Shown: positions 9,048-17,870, counted from the stretch's first letter. The stretch is 59,019 nt of DNA from Candidatus Hydrogenedentota bacterium (GCA_012730045.1 JAAYBR010000110.1:1-59019); one strand, 5' to 3'. Numbers and translations: made by a program. Notes: generated by a model from the sequence alone, not told the origin.

Positions 9048-9992
9048 ATGAAGAAACACACGGGATTCACCCTGATTGAGCTGCTGGTGGTCATCGCGAT
9101 CATCGGCATTCTGGCGGCGATCCTGCTGCCGGCGCTGGCGCGGGCCCGCGAGGCGGCGCGGCGGTCCTCCTGCCAGAACAACCTGAAGCAGATGGGCCTC
9201 TCCTTCAAGATGTATGCGGGCGAGGCGAAGGACCTGTTCCCGCCGATGAAGCGCAACCTGTCCGGCTGGACCCCGGCGAACCCGGTGGGCGACCCGTCGG
9301 TGACGTGCAACCTGCCGAACACGGTGACGACGGACGCGAACGGGGACGGGGTGAAGGACGACTTTGACATCTTCTTCGACGTGCAGAGCATGTACCCGGA
9401 ATACCTGTCGGACCTGAACGTGACGGTGTGCCCGTCGTCCGCCGTGATTGATCCGGGGGACCACCACTACAACGACGACCCGGCGAACCCGGTGGACCCG
9501 TGCGCGGTGACGGACCTGTCGTACATGTACTTCGGGTGGTCCATCCTGGACGAGGTGGTGACGGCGCCGGGGACGAACGCAAACGACATGAACCCGACGC
9601 CGAACCAGAACCTGACAACGATTCTGGTGTTGAAGCTGGTGGAGCGGGTGACCAATCCGGCGGCCTACGACAACGACATCACGTATGAGGACAGCTACGC
9701 GGGCGGCGCGGACCGCACGCTGTACCGTTTCCGCGAGGGGATCGAGCGCTTCCTGGTCACGGACATCAACAACCCCGGCGCTTCGAACAAGGCGCAGAGC
9801 GAGCTGCCGGTCCTGTGGGACCAGATCTCCTCGGACCCGGCCGGCAGCGGCTTCAACCACATCCCCGGCGGCTGCAACGTGCTGTACATGGACGGCCACG
9901 TGGAGTTCATCCGCTACCCGGGCGCGCACCCCGTGACGCGGAACTTCGCCAACATCGTGGCGCAGTTCACCTCGAGCGACCCCAACATCTGA
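9048..9992 (+). CDS. Type II/IV pseudopilin with H-Xn-DG domain
   Basis: A 314-residue protein with a prepilin N-terminus: short basic leader, then [19 protein letters not shown], with cleavage expected after Gly7 and methylation of Phe8. A helix with [17 protein letters not shown] follows, as in DUF1559-type pseudopilins of Planctomycetes and relatives. The C-terminus ends in a [14 protein letters not shown] block, the processing-associated H-Xn-DG motif, here with 10 rather than 9 residues between His and Asp. It has its own promoter and a terminator, so it is monocistronic. It probably acts in an envelope secretion or pseudopilus apparatus; PilT is encoded at 41.3 kb. Confidence 0.92.
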   Translation: MKKHTGFTLIELLVVIAIIGILAAILLPALARAREAARRSSCQNNLKQMGLSFKMYAGEAKDLFPPMKRNLSGWTPANPVGDPSVTCNLPNTVTTDANGDGVKDDFDIFFDVQSMYPEYLSDLNVTVCPSSAVIDPGDHHYNDDPANPVDPCAVTDLSYMYFGWSILDEVVTAPGTNANDMNPTPNQNLTTILVLKLVERVTNPAAYDNDITYEDSYAGGADRTLYRFREGIERFLVTDINNPGASNKAQSELPVLWDQISSDPAGSGFNHIPGGCNVLYMDGHVEFIRYPGAHPVTRNFANIVAQFTSSDPNI

Positions 9993-10011
9993 TCCCCCCC
10001 CCCGGGAAAAC

Positions 10012-10045
10012 GAACCGCCCGGCAGCCCGCCGGGCGGTTCTTTCT
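10012..10045. terminator. Rho-independent terminator, probably bidirectional
   Basis: A 12-bp perfect stem (arms 10012-10023 and 10029-10040, 5-base loop) is followed by TTTCT. It lies between the convergent pseudopilin and lipoprotein genes. The other strand has GAAC rather than a strong T tract, so termination there is weaker. Confidence 0.85.
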
Positions 10046-10076
10046 ATGGTTGCGCCGCTGGGCGGCGTTGTGGGCG

Positions 10077-11027
10077 CTAGTTCGCCGGCACGGCCCCCGC
10101 CGCGCGGGGCGCGGGCACGGCCTTGGCCGCCACCGCGCCGCGGTAGGCCGCGATGCGCTGGTTCCAGGTGGTGTCCGCCACGCGCAGGGCGGTCTCGGGC
10201 GCGCGCGCCGTGGAGGCGGGCGCCGTGTCATAGCGGGCCGACGTCTCGCCGGGCATGGTCCGGTAGCTGATGCCCGCGTCCGCGGCGGTCTTGGCGCCCG
10301 GCGTCTTGCGGATGGCGCCGCGCGTTTCGGCGCGGCGTCCCGTCGCCGCCTTTTCGATGAGCGTGTTCGGGTCCGTGCCGTACTCGTAGAGGTAGACGGG
10401 GCCGTAGACGCCGGTGCCCCGGTCCACCTCCTCCAGGTACACGTCATAGCCCTCGCGGTAGTACATCATGCCGTCCAGCCAGTCGAAGGGCAGGCCGTCC
10501 ACATAGTCCACCGCGCCCATCACCAGGCCCTCGGAGAAGCCGTCGTTGTACCCGTCCGACCAGCCCCCGTCCACATACTCGGGGTGCTCGTCCGCGGCGA
10601 GGATGTCCGGCCAGTTGTCGGCGTAGCCGATGTCGTAGCCCTCGCTGAACCCCACGGTGAACGCGTAGTCGTACTCCACGAAATACCCGTCGTTGTAGGC
10701 GTACCACACGCCGTCCCAGTAGCCCGCGTCGGATTCGGGGGTCTCGACCACCGGAATCTCCGAGCCGCTGTAGTAGATCGGGCCCGCGTCCCGCGTGTAG
10801 TAGCCGTCGTCAAAGCCCAGCCAGTACTCCTCGTCCACCAGGAAGCCCTCGTCAAAGCCCGCGTCGTAGGCGCTCTGGTCCCACTTCGGCGTCTCCGGCG
10901 TCTCCGGCGTGCCGGGGGTGTCCGGGGGATCCCCGTTTTCCGGGGGGCAGCCCGCAAGCAGCGCCGCCATCACCAGGCCCGCCGCAGTCATCGCGGTGCG
11001 GGCGGTTCGGTTCCAATAGCTGTTCAT
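10077..11027 (-). CDS. Lipoprotein with Gly-x3-Gly aromatic repeats
   Basis: A 316-residue protein whose signal peptide ends in a lipobox (LLAGC, Cys near residue 27). A Pro/Thr-rich linker follows. Residues about 50-195 contain many G-[FY]-x-[DE]-G-[FY] elements such as GFDEGF, GFDDGY, GFSEGY and GYNDGF, similar in spirit to GX3 repeats. The C-terminal 100 residues are Ala/Arg-rich and probably disordered. The start is ATG at 11027 with an AAAGGAG site. It lies 61 bp downstream of the FecR-like gene on the same strand, so co-transcription is likely. Function unknown; a surface structural role would be a guess. Confidence 0.8.
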   Translation of the reverse strand: MNSYWNRTARTAMTAAGLVMAALLAGCPPENGDPPDTPGTPETPETPKWDQSAYDAGFDEGFLVDEEYWLGFDDGYYTRDAGPIYYSGSEIPVVETPESDAGYWDGVWYAYNDGYFVEYDYAFTVGFSEGYDIGYADNWPDILAADEHPEYVDGGWSDGYNDGFSEGLVMGAVDYVDGLPFDWLDGMMYYREGYDVYLEEVDRGTGVYGPVYLYEYGTDPNTLIEKAATGRRAETRGAIRKTPGAKTAADAGISYRTMPGETSARYDTAPASTARAPETALRVADTTWNQRIAAYRGAVAAKAVPAPRAAGAVPAN

Positions 11028-11088
11028 GATCCTGTCTCCTTTGAAGTCAGGTTTCGGTTTTCAAGTGTGGGGGAGGGGGGGGCGGGCC

Positions 11089-13731
11089 TCAGCGGCCGCG
11101 GCCCCCGCCCCGGGGCATGCCCACGCCGCGTCCCGCGGACATGGGGGCCCGTCCCGACGAGACCGACGGTGACGGCGACACGCCGCGCAGGGAGGAGGAG
11201 CCGCCCGACGGCGCGGACCGGAACGAACTGCTCGGCGGCGCCGAGATTCCCCGCGAGGAGGAGGACGGCGGCCGGGACGGAACCGGCGACAGCCGCGGCG
11301 CCGAGGACACTCCCCGGGAGGAGGACGGCGGGGCGGACGGCGCCGGGGAGTACTTCGGGGCGGACGACATGCCCCGCGAGGAGGAGGACGGCGGCCGGGA
11401 GGGAATGGGCGTCAGCCGCGGGGCCGAAGTCATTCCCCGCGAAGGGGAGGAGGACCGGGGAACGGACGGCGACAGGCGCGGCGCCGCCTGCCTCGGCGCG
11501 GTCACGCCGGAGGATCGGGGGGCCTTGGTCGTGCCGCCCGAATACGGGGTCAGGGAGCGCTGCGACGGGGAGGCCAGGGGCTTCGCACTGCGTCCCGTCG
11601 TGGACGGCGTCCCGGTGCGGCTGTCAGGAACCAGTCCCGACCGCACGCCCGTGGACAGGCTGCCCGAGGTGCGGGGCTCCGTCTTGCGGGGCACCGCCGG
11701 GGTCGTCGGCTCCATGTCCTGCAGGGCCATGCGCCGCGTTGCGGGCTTGGCTTCCGAGGACCGGGGGGACGCCGGGGCCGGTGTCCGCATTTCACGCGGG
11801 GCCGCCGGGGCCGGTGTCCGCGTCCCGCGCGGGGACGCGGCGGGGGTGCGTGTCGTTCCCGTCGGGCGGGGCTTGACGGTCGTTTCGGGCTTGGCGGCCG
11901 CGTCGGGCCGGCCCGCCGGGACCGACCTGCCTGCCGGGGCGGGTTTGGCGGTGCTGCGCGGGGCCGGGGCGGCGCGGTCGGCGCGGTCGGGGGCGGTGGA
12001 GGGCCGTCCCGCCTCGGCGGGCTTGGTCCGCACGCCGGGGGCGTCTGTCCGGCCGCGCCGGGTGTTCACCGCCTCCGTCGCGGGCTTGTCCGGGGTCCTG
12101 GTGCGCGCGTCGCCGTCTGTCCGGCCGCGTGCCGCCTCGTCCCTGCCCGCCGTCCCCGGCTTCGCGGCGCGCGTGTTCACGGCGCCCGAATCACCCGTCT
12201 GGGGCGGCATTCTGAAGGACTGGCGCGCCTCGGTGCTGGCCAGGCGCACGGACCGGACCGATCCGCCCGCGTTTGCCGCGGGGGCCTTGGACCGCTCGTT
12301 GCGGACTCCCACGGCGGGCTTGGTGGCGAACTGGTCGCGGCGCAGTCCGGCTTCCAGGGTGCGCGCCCGGTCGTTCAGGCCGGCGCCCTTGCCGCTTTCC
12401 GCGGGCACGCCGCGGATGGAGCGCTGGGGCGCGTAGTCACGGACCCGGAGCGTGCCGGTGTCCTCGGGGCGGTGCTGGGGCCGCGCGACGGGGCGCGGGC
12501 CGCCGCCGCCGCCGTGGCCGTCCCCGTAGTTGTTGACGGTGATGTTCCAGATGTTGACCTCGCGGGCCGGGATGCCGGCGAAGCGGTTCGCGAAGACGGG
12601 GCTCACGCCGTACACGGGGGCGTACCCGGCGTTGAGGTAGGTGCCGGTCATGTAGCTGGTCGAGGCGAGGCAGAAGGTGAACCCGCCGACGCCGAAGGTG
12701 GCCGCGCCCGCCACCATCACGGGACGCCCGTAGAAGTCCATGGGGGCCCACATGAAGGTGTCGCGGACATAGACCGTGCTGGCCCAGGCCGGGGCCCACA
12801 CGGGGTCATAGTTCCACAGCCAGCCGTAGCCCGCGTTGAAGCTCCACCGCCCGTAGTGCGAGGTGACATAGGCGAAGGGGTACGGCTCGACCCACACATG
12901 CCCGTACACCGGCATGTGGTTCCAGTAGCCGGTCCGGTACGGCACATAGTCCACCACCACCGTGGGCCGCCAGTAGGGCCGCCGGTCCACATACACCCAC
13001 TCGCCGTAGGAGCCCAGGTCCGCCGCGCCGATCACCGCCCCCGTCACGGGCACCGCCGTCGGGATGGTCTTCATGCCCCCCTCCAGCAGGCTCACCCGCT
13101 CCGTGTTCCACTGGTCAAAGGCGTCGCCGAGCGCGCGGTCGAACAGCATCGGGTCCGACGGCAGCATGCCCGGGTCCACCCACACACGCTGGCCGTCGGC
13201 CGCCGTGGTGTCCCCGCCCGACGGGGTGGTGACACGGACAAAGCCCGAGCGCACCGTCACCACCGACGCGCCGGCCTCGTCAATGTCCACCCGCACCAGC
13301 GAATCCGGGGAGATGTCCACCGCGCACGCGGGCGTGGTGAACTGGAGGGTGCCCCGGCTCCGGCCCAGACGCTGGACATAGAACGAGCCGACCCAGCCCC
13401 GGATGTTGGCCGACGGCGGCAGCGCCACAATGTCCGCCTTGCTTCCGTCCGCCAGTCGCAGGAAATTAAGGTCGGCCAGCTCCAGCTCGGTGGAGCCTTC
13501 GCGGTCCACCCACAGGGTGTCTCCCGGCGTCACCAGCGTGTTTACCGTGCCCTGGGTCCACTCATCGGCCCCGGAGGCCTTCAAGAGGATGCCCCCGGAG
13601 TCAAAACTGACCCGGGCGTGCATCTGGTATTCCTGGGCGGTCCCGGTGCCGGATGCCGTCCAAACAGCCAGGAAAGCCGCCATTGCGGCCGCGATGCCCG
13701 CGCCGCCCCGTTTGGTGAAGTGTCTGTTCAT
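11089..13731 (-). CDS. FecR-domain / DUF6600-like secreted protein with long disordered tail
   Basis: An 880-residue protein from the ATG at 13731, which has GGAGG 9 bases upstream and starts a signal peptide (ending GTAQ). Further in-frame codons upstream lie inside a repeat array and are not used here. Residues about 32-165 resemble a FecR domain (RVSFDSGG, LTPGDTLWVDREG-like strands). Residues about 240-345 are Trp/Tyr/Pro-rich (YRTGYWNHMPVYGHVWVEP), as in DUF6600 proteins. From about residue 410 to the end the chain is Ser/Pro/Arg/Thr/Ala low complexity with RGMSSAP-like repeats and is surely disordered. The role is probably in the cell envelope; the ligand is unknown. Confidence 0.8.
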   Translation of the reverse strand: MNRHFTKRGGAGIAAAMAAFLAVWTASGTGTAQEYQMHARVSFDSGGILLKASGADEWTQGTVNTLVTPGDTLWVDREGSTELELADLNFLRLADGSKADIVALPPSANIRGWVGSFYVQRLGRSRGTLQFTTPACAVDISPDSLVRVDIDEAGASVVTVRSGFVRVTTPSGGDTTAADGQRVWVDPGMLPSDPMLFDRALGDAFDQWNTERVSLLEGGMKTIPTAVPVTGAVIGAADLGSYGEWVYVDRRPYWRPTVVVDYVPYRTGYWNHMPVYGHVWVEPYPFAYVTSHYGRWSFNAGYGWLWNYDPVWAPAWASTVYVRDTFMWAPMDFYGRPVMVAGAATFGVGGFTFCLASTSYMTGTYLNAGYAPVYGVSPVFANRFAGIPAREVNIWNITVNNYGDGHGGGGGPRPVARPQHRPEDTGTLRVRDYAPQRSIRGVPAESGKGAGLNDRARTLEAGLRRDQFATKPAVGVRNERSKAPAANAGGSVRSVRLASTEARQSFRMPPQTGDSGAVNTRAAKPGTAGRDEAARGRTDGDARTRTPDKPATEAVNTRRGRTDAPGVRTKPAEAGRPSTAPDRADRAAPAPRSTAKPAPAGRSVPAGRPDAAAKPETTVKPRPTGTTRTPAASPRGTRTPAPAAPREMRTPAPASPRSSEAKPATRRMALQDMEPTTPAVPRKTEPRTSGSLSTGVRSGLVPDSRTGTPSTTGRSAKPLASPSQRSLTPYSGGTTKAPRSSGVTAPRQAAPRLSPSVPRSSSPSRGMTSAPRLTPIPSRPPSSSSRGMSSAPKYSPAPSAPPSSSRGVSSAPRLSPVPSRPPSSSSRGISAPPSSSFRSAPSGGSSSLRGVSPSPSVSSGRAPMSAGRGVGMPRGGGRGR

Positions 13732-13830
13732 GGTCTGTACCTCCAAGGAATCCCTTTCTGGGAATCCGTTCAAATAGACGGCAGATGGGGCCCGGTTATT
13801 CATTTCCCCGGGAAAGAGGGGGGGGGCGAT

Positions 13831-13992
13831 ATGGACGATATGGACGGGATGGACGATATGGACAGAAAGAAAGCCCTGCCCATGTTGTCCATATCGTCCA
13901 TCCCGTCCATATCGTCCATCTTGTCCATCCCGTCCATATCGTCCATCCCGTCCATATCGTCCATCTTGTCCATCTTGTCCATCCCGTCCACC
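13831..13992. repeat. 9-bp repeat array 3, inverted-repeat form
   Basis: Four left units (ATGGAC plus triplet, 13831-13866) face twelve right units (GTCCAT plus triplet, 13885-13992) across an 18-bp spacer. It sits between divergent genes, each arm reading GTCCAT towards the gene on its side. The right arm ends 38 bp before a perfect TATAAT. Confidence 0.9.
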
Positions 13993-14006
13993 GTTTCGCC
14001 CGGGGC

Positions 14007-14035
14007 AAGACGTTTTCTCCCGGTTCCGGTATAAT
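14007..14035 (+). promoter_or_regulatory. Promoter of the surface-protein gene
   Basis: A perfect TATAAT at 14030-14035 with a poor -35 (AAGACG at 14007-14012, 17-bp spacing). It lies 65 bp before the ATG at 14100, directly after repeat array 3. Confidence 0.5.
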
Positions 14036-14099
14036 AACGCAAGGTTCGTGGCGGCATGCGGAAGGGCCGCGGGCTTTTCCACGGACCGGAGGGCGCGAC

Positions 14100-15056
14100 A
14101 TGAGACGTTTGCTTGCCTTTTCGGCGGCATTGCTGGCGGTTTCGGGCGGGGCGGCCTGGGCGCAGCAGGCGACGGTCACCCTCAGCCGCACCGTGTCCTC
14201 GGAGAAGTTTCAGCCGGGGGGGCTGGTGGAGGTGACCCTGACCATCGGCTACACCGGCACCACGGAGCTGACGGCGCTCGGGGGGTGGGAGACGGTCCCG
14301 CCCGGCTGGAGCGCCTCGAATTTCACGGGGCCAAACCGGCCGGAGGTCATGGAGGTGAACGCCTCCTCGGGCCGCCTGGAATACGCCTACATCGCCCTGC
14401 CGGGCACCTATCCGCTGGTGCTGAAATACACCCTGCGCGCCGCCCTGGGCGACACGCAGGACCGCGCCCTCTCGGGCCGGGCGCTTTACCGGGTGGGTTC
14501 GGGCAACCAGCAGGAATCCGCCGAGGCGGCCACGGCGCTCTTCTACAACGCGCCGCAGGACGACACCCTGACCCTGGCGCGGCAGGCGGGGCCCACCTAC
14601 ACGGCCGGCGCGCCGCTGCCCGTGACGGTGACGCTGGACCACACGGGAACGGGCATCCTCTCCGACTTCGTCGTGCGCGAGGCGCTGCCCGCCGGCTGGC
14701 AGGTGGTCGCCCCCTCGGGCGAGGGCGCTCCAAACACCTTCACGCTGGACGCGAAAACCAACGTGGTGCGGTTCGGCTTCTCCGCGATTCCGGCCTTCCC
14801 CGCGACCTTCACCTACCAGGTCATCCCCCTGGTCAACGTGACGGGGGCCCAGAAGATCACCGGCGTCCTCCGGTGCAAGGTGAACGGCCAGGACCGGGAG
14901 TCCCCCGAGGTGTCCACGGACCTCACGCTGCCGTCCTCCGAGGGCGCGGGCTGCTCCGCCGCCTCCTGCGCGAAGGGCGGCGGGCTCTCCGTGGCCGATC
15001 TGCTGGTCTGGCTCCTTACGGCGGCGCTGATGGCTTCTCTTTCCCTGAGGCCCTGA
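14100..15056 (+). CDS. Secreted protein with DUF11-like beta repeats and C-terminal sorting-like tail
   Basis: A 318-residue protein with a signal peptide (residues 1-21, ending AWA). Two Ig-like beta domains follow. Each carries phrases typical of conserved-repeat/DUF11 proteins (GGLVEVTLTIGYTG, ALPAGWQVV, FTYQVIPLV). The last 35 residues run Gly-Cys-Ser...Cys, a GGG stretch, a single hydrophobic helix and a terminal Arg-Pro. That layout resembles the Cys-containing C-terminal sorting tags of the MYXO/JDVT-CTERM kind; this is inference. It is probably exported and anchored at the cell surface. The start lies 44 codons before any conserved segment is lost, at the ATG that opens the signal. 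Confidence 0.75.
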   Translation: MRRLLAFSAALLAVSGGAAWAQQATVTLSRTVSSEKFQPGGLVEVTLTIGYTGTTELTALGGWETVPPGWSASNFTGPNRPEVMEVNASSGRLEYAYIALPGTYPLVLKYTLRAALGDTQDRALSGRALYRVGSGNQQESAEAATALFYNAPQDDTLTLARQAGPTYTAGAPLPVTVTLDHTGTGILSDFVVREALPAGWQVVAPSGEGAPNTFTLDAKTNVVRFGFSAIPAFPATFTYQVIPLVNVTGAQKITGVLRCKVNGQDRESPEVSTDLTLPSSEGAGCSAASCAKGGGLSVADLLVWLLTAALMASLSLRP

Positions 15057-15076
15057 CCGCGCCGGAGGCTTCTTCC

Positions 15077-16231
15077 TTGCACGCTGACAACGCCCGGCCC
15101 GCCGACCTGTCCGTGCCCGGGGAGGTGCTGGACGCGGCGCGCGCCCTGCGCCTGCCGCCGCCGGGGGCGCGTGTGCTCGTGGCCATGAGCGGCGGGGTGG
15201 ACAGCGCGGCGGCGGCGGTCCTCCTGCGCGCGCTGGGCTATGACTGCGTCGGGGTCACCCTGCGGCTCGTGCCGGAGCCGGAGGGCAGGCCGGTCTTCGA
15301 GCCCTGCTGCGGACTGGAGGCGGCGGCGGACGCGCGCCGCGTCTGCGACCGCCTCGGCATCCCCCACGAGGTGTTCCGCGCCGTCGAGCGCTTCGACCGC
15401 GACATCATTTCCCACTTCACCGCCGTCTACCGCGCGGGCCGCACGCCCAACCCCTGCCTGCGCTGCAACCGCATGATCAAGTTCGGCGCCCTTTACGCCC
15501 GCGCCGGCGCCCTGGGCTGCTCCCACGTCGCCATGGGCCACTACGTCCGCCTCGAAACCCTCGACGCCCGCCTCTGCCTGCGCCGCGCCGCCCATGCGGC
15601 CAAGGATCAGTCCTACGTCCTCGCTCCGCTCACCCAGCCCCAGCTCCGCCGCGCCTGCTTCCCCCTGGGCAGCCTCGACAAGGCGGCGGCCCGCGCCCTC
15701 GCCGGACAGGTGGACGCCCGCAGCGGCGGCAAGCGCGAGAGCCAGGAGCTGTGCTTTGTCCCCGACAACGACCACGCGGGCTTCATCGAGCGACGCACCG
15801 CGCCCGCCATGCCGGGGCCCGTCGTGGACCGCGCGGGCCGCCGCCTCGGCACGCACCACGGACTGCTCCGCCACACGGTTGGACAGCGGAGGGGGCTTGG
15901 CATCGGCGCGGCGCGCCCGCTCTATGTGCTCGAACTCCGCCCCGAGACCAACACGCTCGTTGTGGGGCCGGAGGAGGAGACCTTCTGCGCCGCCTTCGAG
16001 ACCGGCCCCCTGCACTGGGGCGGCGCGCCGCCGTCGGACGCGCCCTTCGATGCCCTCGTTCAACTCCGGTCGCGCCACCGGCCCGGCCCCGGGCGGATCA
16101 CGCCGACCCGGCTGGGCGCGCGGGTGGACCTGGCGGACCCCCAGCGCGCCGTCACCCCCGGACAGTGGGCGGTCTTATACGACGCGGAGGACCGGGTGCT
16201 TGCCTCGGCGGAAATCCGCCGGGTTTTGTGA
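15077..16231 (+). CDS. mnmA: tRNA-specific 2-thiouridylase MnmA
   Basis: A 384-residue enzyme that thiolates U34 of tRNA-Lys, -Glu and -Gln in an ATP-dependent reaction. The PP-loop SGGVDS is near residue 38. The nucleophile Cys lies in NPCLRCNRMIKFG (about 127) and the persulfide Cys in ESQELCFVP (about 226). The FIERR, VGQRRGLG and C-terminal beta-barrel segments are also present, and the length is normal. The start is TTG at 15077, 8 bases after a GGAGG at 15064-15068; no in-frame ATG precedes the PP-loop. It lies 20 bp downstream of the surface-protein gene and may share its transcript, although the two functions are unrelated. Confidence 0.93.
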   Translation: MHADNARPADLSVPGEVLDAARALRLPPPGARVLVAMSGGVDSAAAAVLLRALGYDCVGVTLRLVPEPEGRPVFEPCCGLEAAADARRVCDRLGIPHEVFRAVERFDRDIISHFTAVYRAGRTPNPCLRCNRMIKFGALYARAGALGCSHVAMGHYVRLETLDARLCLRRAAHAAKDQSYVLAPLTQPQLRRACFPLGSLDKAAARALAGQVDARSGGKRESQELCFVPDNDHAGFIERRTAPAMPGPVVDRAGRRLGTHHGLLRHTVGQRRGLGIGAARPLYVLELRPETNTLVVGPEEETFCAAFETGPLHWGGAPPSDAPFDALVQLRSRHRPGPGRITPTRLGARVDLADPQRAVTPGQWAVLYDAEDRVLASAEIRRVL

Positions 16232-16237
16232 TATGAT
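16229..16237 (+). promoter_or_regulatory. Extended -10 promoter before the kinase gene
   Basis: TGATATGAT is a TG-N-TATGAT element that overlaps the mnmA stop codon, 102 bp before the kinase ATG. A clear -35 is absent. Confidence 0.35.
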
Positions 16238-16338
16238 TCTGCAAGATGCGGGTGACGTGAGGGGAAGGGCGACGGCGGGCCGTTATTGGGAAAAATCCCC
16301 AATAGGCCCGCGTTGCGCTCAACTCCCGGGGATAGCGG

Positions 16339-17247
16339 ATGACGGAAGAACAGGCCGCACAGAAGATCACGGTGGGAAGTGTTGTCGCGGGGCGTTATGA
16401 AATCCGCAGCCTCATCGGCAAGGGCGGCATGGGCGAGGTGTTTCTTGCCCACGACCTCCAGACGGACCGCGATGTCGCCCTGAAGACGCTCCACGCCAAG
16501 TACAGCCAGAGCCGCCACGCCATCGCGCGCTTCGGGCGCGAGGTGCGCCTCGCCCGCCAGCTCAACCACCCGGGCATCGTGAAGATTTTCGACGCGCAGA
16601 AGTGGGAGAACACCCTCTTCTACACCATGGAGTACATCGAGGGGAAGAGCCTGCGCGCGTGGCTTCAGCAGCGGCGGGCGCTGGACCTCGGCTCCACGGT
16701 GCGCGTGCTGTGCCTCGTGGCGGAGGCGCTTGAGCACGCCCACCGCGTCACCATCCACCGCGACCTGTCGCCCGAGAACATCATGGTCCTGCGCGACGGC
16801 ACCGTCCGCCTGCTCGACTTCGGCCTCGCCAAGATTGACGACCAGTATGTCGGCCTCACGGTGGTCGGCACCAACTTGGGCAAGTTGCGCTACATGGCCC
16901 CCGAGCAGGAGCGCGACGCCGCCGCCGTGGACCACCGCGCCGACCTCTTCTCCATGGGCGTCATGTTCTTCGAGCTGCTCACGGGGCGCTCCCCCCTCCC
17001 GGGCCAGCGGATCACCCAGGTCATCCCGGACCTCCCCGCCAGCGCCGACACCTTTGTCGCCAAGGCCATCGCCCGCGACCCCGATGAGCGCTACGCCGAC
17101 GCCCGCGAGTTCCGCGAGGCCCTCCTCGCCGTCTACCGGGACGCCCAGGCCGCCGGCCCGATTCCCGCCGCCGGCCCGCCGCCGGAGAAAAAGAAGGGCA
17201 CCCTCGCCCGTCTCCTCCGGAAACTCCGCTTCTGGAAGAAGGGCTGA
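16339..17247 (+). CDS. Eukaryotic-type serine/threonine protein kinase
   Basis: A 302-residue cytoplasmic kinase consisting almost only of the catalytic domain. The Gly-rich loop GKGGMGEVF is near residue 28, the ATP-binding Lys is in VALKTL (about 48), the catalytic loop is HRDLSPEN (about 141), and DFG (about 160) and MAPEQ (about 190) follow. The usual Lys of HRDLKPEN is replaced by Ser, a change also seen in other bacterial kinases and compatible with activity. There is no PASTA or transmembrane segment. The tail is strongly basic (LLRKLRFWKKG), which might bind membrane. A small membrane-protein gene follows after 55 bp. Confidence 0.93.
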   Translation: MTEEQAAQKITVGSVVAGRYEIRSLIGKGGMGEVFLAHDLQTDRDVALKTLHAKYSQSRHAIARFGREVRLARQLNHPGIVKIFDAQKWENTLFYTMEYIEGKSLRAWLQQRRALDLGSTVRVLCLVAEALEHAHRVTIHRDLSPENIMVLRDGTVRLLDFGLAKIDDQYVGLTVVGTNLGKLRYMAPEQERDAAAVDHRADLFSMGVMFFELLTGRSPLPGQRITQVIPDLPASADTFVAKAIARDPDERYADAREFREALLAVYRDAQAAGPIPAAGPPPEKKKGTLARLLRKLRFWKKG

Positions 17248-17302
17248 CCGGGCGCGTCCGGGGGACGAAGCGGAAAAGACTTCAAAAAAGGAAACGGGAG
17301 AA

Positions 17303-17644
17303 ATGGTGGAACAGATTTGGCTGCAGAGGACGGTGGTTGCGGTGCTCTTTGTGGCGCTTGTTGTGCTGATGGTGCTCGCAAAACGTACCCAACGGAAGAA
17401 CTGGGGGCCCCTTCCCGGGTTGGCCGACCATATTCGAGAGGGGCGGCGGTTCCATGTCTATCTGGCCCAGGGGGAGGTTCTTCGGAACGTCCGCTTCGTG
17501 GACTGTGTCTTTGACACCCCTGCCGCTCCGCTGAGCTTGTTCCTGGACCCCGCACAGCATGGATGGATCGTGGCGGAGAGGGAGGATGGCGGCCGCGTGC
17601 GCATCCGCCCGTCGGCGGTCGCCTCGTTTGAGGACGCCGGGTAG
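17303..17644 (+). CDS. Small single-span membrane protein downstream of the kinase
   Basis: A 113-residue protein starting at ATG 17303 after a GGGAG site. One transmembrane helix spans about residues 8-27 (VVAVLFVALVVLMVLA). A ~80-residue beta-rich soluble domain follows (VYLAQGEVLRNVRFVDCVF...). It is likely co-transcribed with the kinase and could be a partner or substrate; the evidence is only proximity. Codon use is less GC-biased than in its neighbours. No family recognised. Confidence 0.7.
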   Translation: MVEQIWLQRTVVAVLFVALVVLMVLAKRTQRKNWGPLPGLADHIREGRRFHVYLAQGEVLRNVRFVDCVFDTPAAPLSLFLDPAQHGWIVAEREDGGRVRIRPSAVASFEDAG

Positions 17645-17732
17645 CCGGGGAGAGACGTTGGGGAGTCTTTGTTCCTGGGCTTGCCAGGGCAATCGCACTT
17701 GGAGTCTTGGGCACTTTCTGGTTGGAGACCGT

Positions 17733-17870
17733 TCATTGCCCTTTGTCTAACCTCTTTACCGCCGAAAGCGTTGCCGAATACAGCCCAGGCCAGGCCGCCG
17801 CCCGAAGGGCCAGGCCTGCCCTGGGCTGCCCGGACAGAGAGAATCATGCCCCAACGGGGCAGCCGAAATT
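17733..17870 (+). repeat. Dispersed intergenic repeat, copy B (~138 bp)
   Basis: This is the inverted counterpart of 4237-4373. It occupies the 370-bp gap between the convergent small-membrane-protein and ftsA genes. It is followed at about 17887-17915 by a half copy of the inverted-repeat family found at 48875-48960 (AAGGCCGCCGGGACGGCGGC core). No gene is visible in this gap. Confidence 0.8.

Noticed and set aside
13831-13992. Met-Asp-x or Trp-Thr-x repeat peptides encoded by the arrays
   Set aside because: All six frames stay open because of the 9-bp period; there is no start context, and related arrays lie in clearly non-coding gaps.
13732-14130. Upstream extension of the FecR-like protein
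   Set aside because: It would run through array 3 and the divergent promoter; the ATG at 13731 has GGAGG and starts a signal peptide.
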